Source of the DNA: Moniliophthora roreri
Taxonomy: Eukaryota; Basidiomycota; Agaricomycetes; Agaricales; Marasmiaceae
Direction: 5' to 3'
Assembly (NCBI GenBank): GCA_001466705.2
Contig: LATX02000201.1
Location: 434,001 to 498,000, forward strand
Length of the DNA stretch: 64,000 nucleotides
Shown here: positions 63,136 to 64,000 of the stretch, piece after piece
How the letters are laid out: each line of letters starts with the position of its first letter
Position numbering within the stretch: position 1 is the stretch's first letter
The notes under the pieces: model-generated
The model's database searches: none
What the model was told of the DNA's origin: nothing
What the model saw: only the letters and a program-made list of their open reading frames with translations
Program-made: the position numbers and the translations under genes

Positions 63136-64000
63136 AAATCACCCCGCTTTCCAAGAACTTATGCTGCTGTATTGAGTCATAATTTGTGACCCAGACCATG
63201 AGCGGAAATCACCAGATGTTGTCTGACAAGTTTCGAAATCGTTTCTCTGAAGGATCAGGTTTCGTGAGGCCCTCGAAAATGGTGATAGAGGGTTCGTATT
63301 TCTTTGGCTGTTCCTGGCTCTTTCTTACTCGGTTTCAAATGTCAGTCTCTGTCAGTTGATTGTCATCTTGAGAGGCCGCATTATGATTAAGCATATTGAC
63401 CCAAAAATAGCGGGTGAAGATAAGGTAGCCTGGATTGGGTGGAAGAAGACGTGGGTGCAGGCGGAAGGAGGATATGCTTTCGCTGTCGCTGGCGTTCGGG
63501 TCGTGTTCGGGTCCACTTTCCTGGGTTCGGTCCCTCGCATTGATCTTCTCAGAGTTTAGCACTACCGGCGCTAATCAGAACTGAGGTCCGCTTTGATTAG
63601 GTGATATGTGCATTTCTTGATCTCCGACGACCATCATCTCTCCGTCAGAGCTTCGTTGCATATCTGGTGACTCTGCTTCCCTAATGTCACATCTCATTTA
63701 TGCCAAAATGTTGGTTAGACTGGATCCTAACATGCTCTCTCCAGCTTCCGAAGCATCAAAGCGTTTCTGGGCATGCTGGTTTGTCTTTGGGTTTGACCTA
63801 GGAATCAGCAGGGCTGAGATGTACAAGGACAGCGATTAGCGAGGATAGATCAACACGACTTGGTAAGCGTATTTCTGCCCACAGCACTTTGTCATGCTGA
63901 CATCTTTTCCTTCTTACCGAGGCATAAGTCGATGGGTACAAGTCGACCTTATGGAAAAGAAGACAGCTGGCAGGAGCTGTCAGAAGAAAAGGGGCCGGTG
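63136..64000. other. No recognised gene at right end
   Basis: Small ORFs on both strands (plus 63356-63559, minus 63335-63562) overlap one another and match nothing I know. Possible splice signals occur, so an exon of a gene continuing past the edge cannot be excluded. Confidence 0.3.

Overview
The window looks like nuclear DNA of a mushroom-forming basidiomycete (Agaricomycetes). Genes are cut by many 48-60 nt GT-AG introns. Two tRNA genes carry introns just after the anticodon. The recognisable families are typical of these fungi: DUF6534 and DUF6533 membrane proteins, a basidiomycete-type glycosyltransferase, an adenylate-forming reductase-like enzyme, a laccase, an aryl-alcohol-oxidase-like GMC enzyme, a KP4-like protein and a P450. 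The genus cannot be read from the sequence. Exon joins were worked out by eye from splice signals, reading frame and family resemblance.

Layout: 1-603 (-) is the 5' end of an AMP-binding enzyme running off the left edge. 2613-4826 (-) is a DUF6534 membrane protein with about 19 exons, some of only 10-16 nt. A degenerate tRNA-Thr and a MITE-like element follow (5.9-7.5 kb), then a DUF6533 membrane protein at 8748-10040 (+). From 10 to 16 kb I recognise no gene apart from a hAT-like MITE. 16257-19224 (+) is a decayed UDP-glycosyltransferase carrying two separate transposon insertions. 21261-21699 (+) encodes a KP4-like secreted protein. 23448-24249 is an AT-rich inverted-repeat element that contains a tRNA-related segment; it ends just upstream of a small gene of unknown function (24390-25102). 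A second, inverted copy lies at 59518-60289.

From 29 to 46 kb there is an Arg/Gly-rich protein gene, an unknown four-exon gene (33893-34451), a 16-exon laccase (34953-37320, -) and a P450 pseudogene (39410-41219). Four copies of a tiny secreted-peptide gene with one conserved intron (31362, 42093, 42967, 46035) are scattered among them. From 48 to 55 kb: a protein with a hydrophobic N-terminus and Gln/Ser-rich tail, tRNA-Val(UAC), a basic unknown protein, tRNA-Trp(CCA) and a GMC oxidoreductase. At 60452-61954 (-) a single-exon gene fuses a mono-ADP-ribosyltransferase domain to four hemopexin-like repeats. Two related hAT-like elements lie at 56.6 and 62.4 kb.

The overall picture is an accessory, transposon-rich region with many secreted or interaction-type products (laccase, GMC oxidase, KP4-like protein, secreted peptides, ADP-ribosyltransferase), pseudogenes and local duplication. 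Laccase and GMC/aryl-alcohol oxidase could cooperate in extracellular redox chemistry (phenol oxidation plus hydrogen peroxide supply), but nothing here shows that they are co-regulated.
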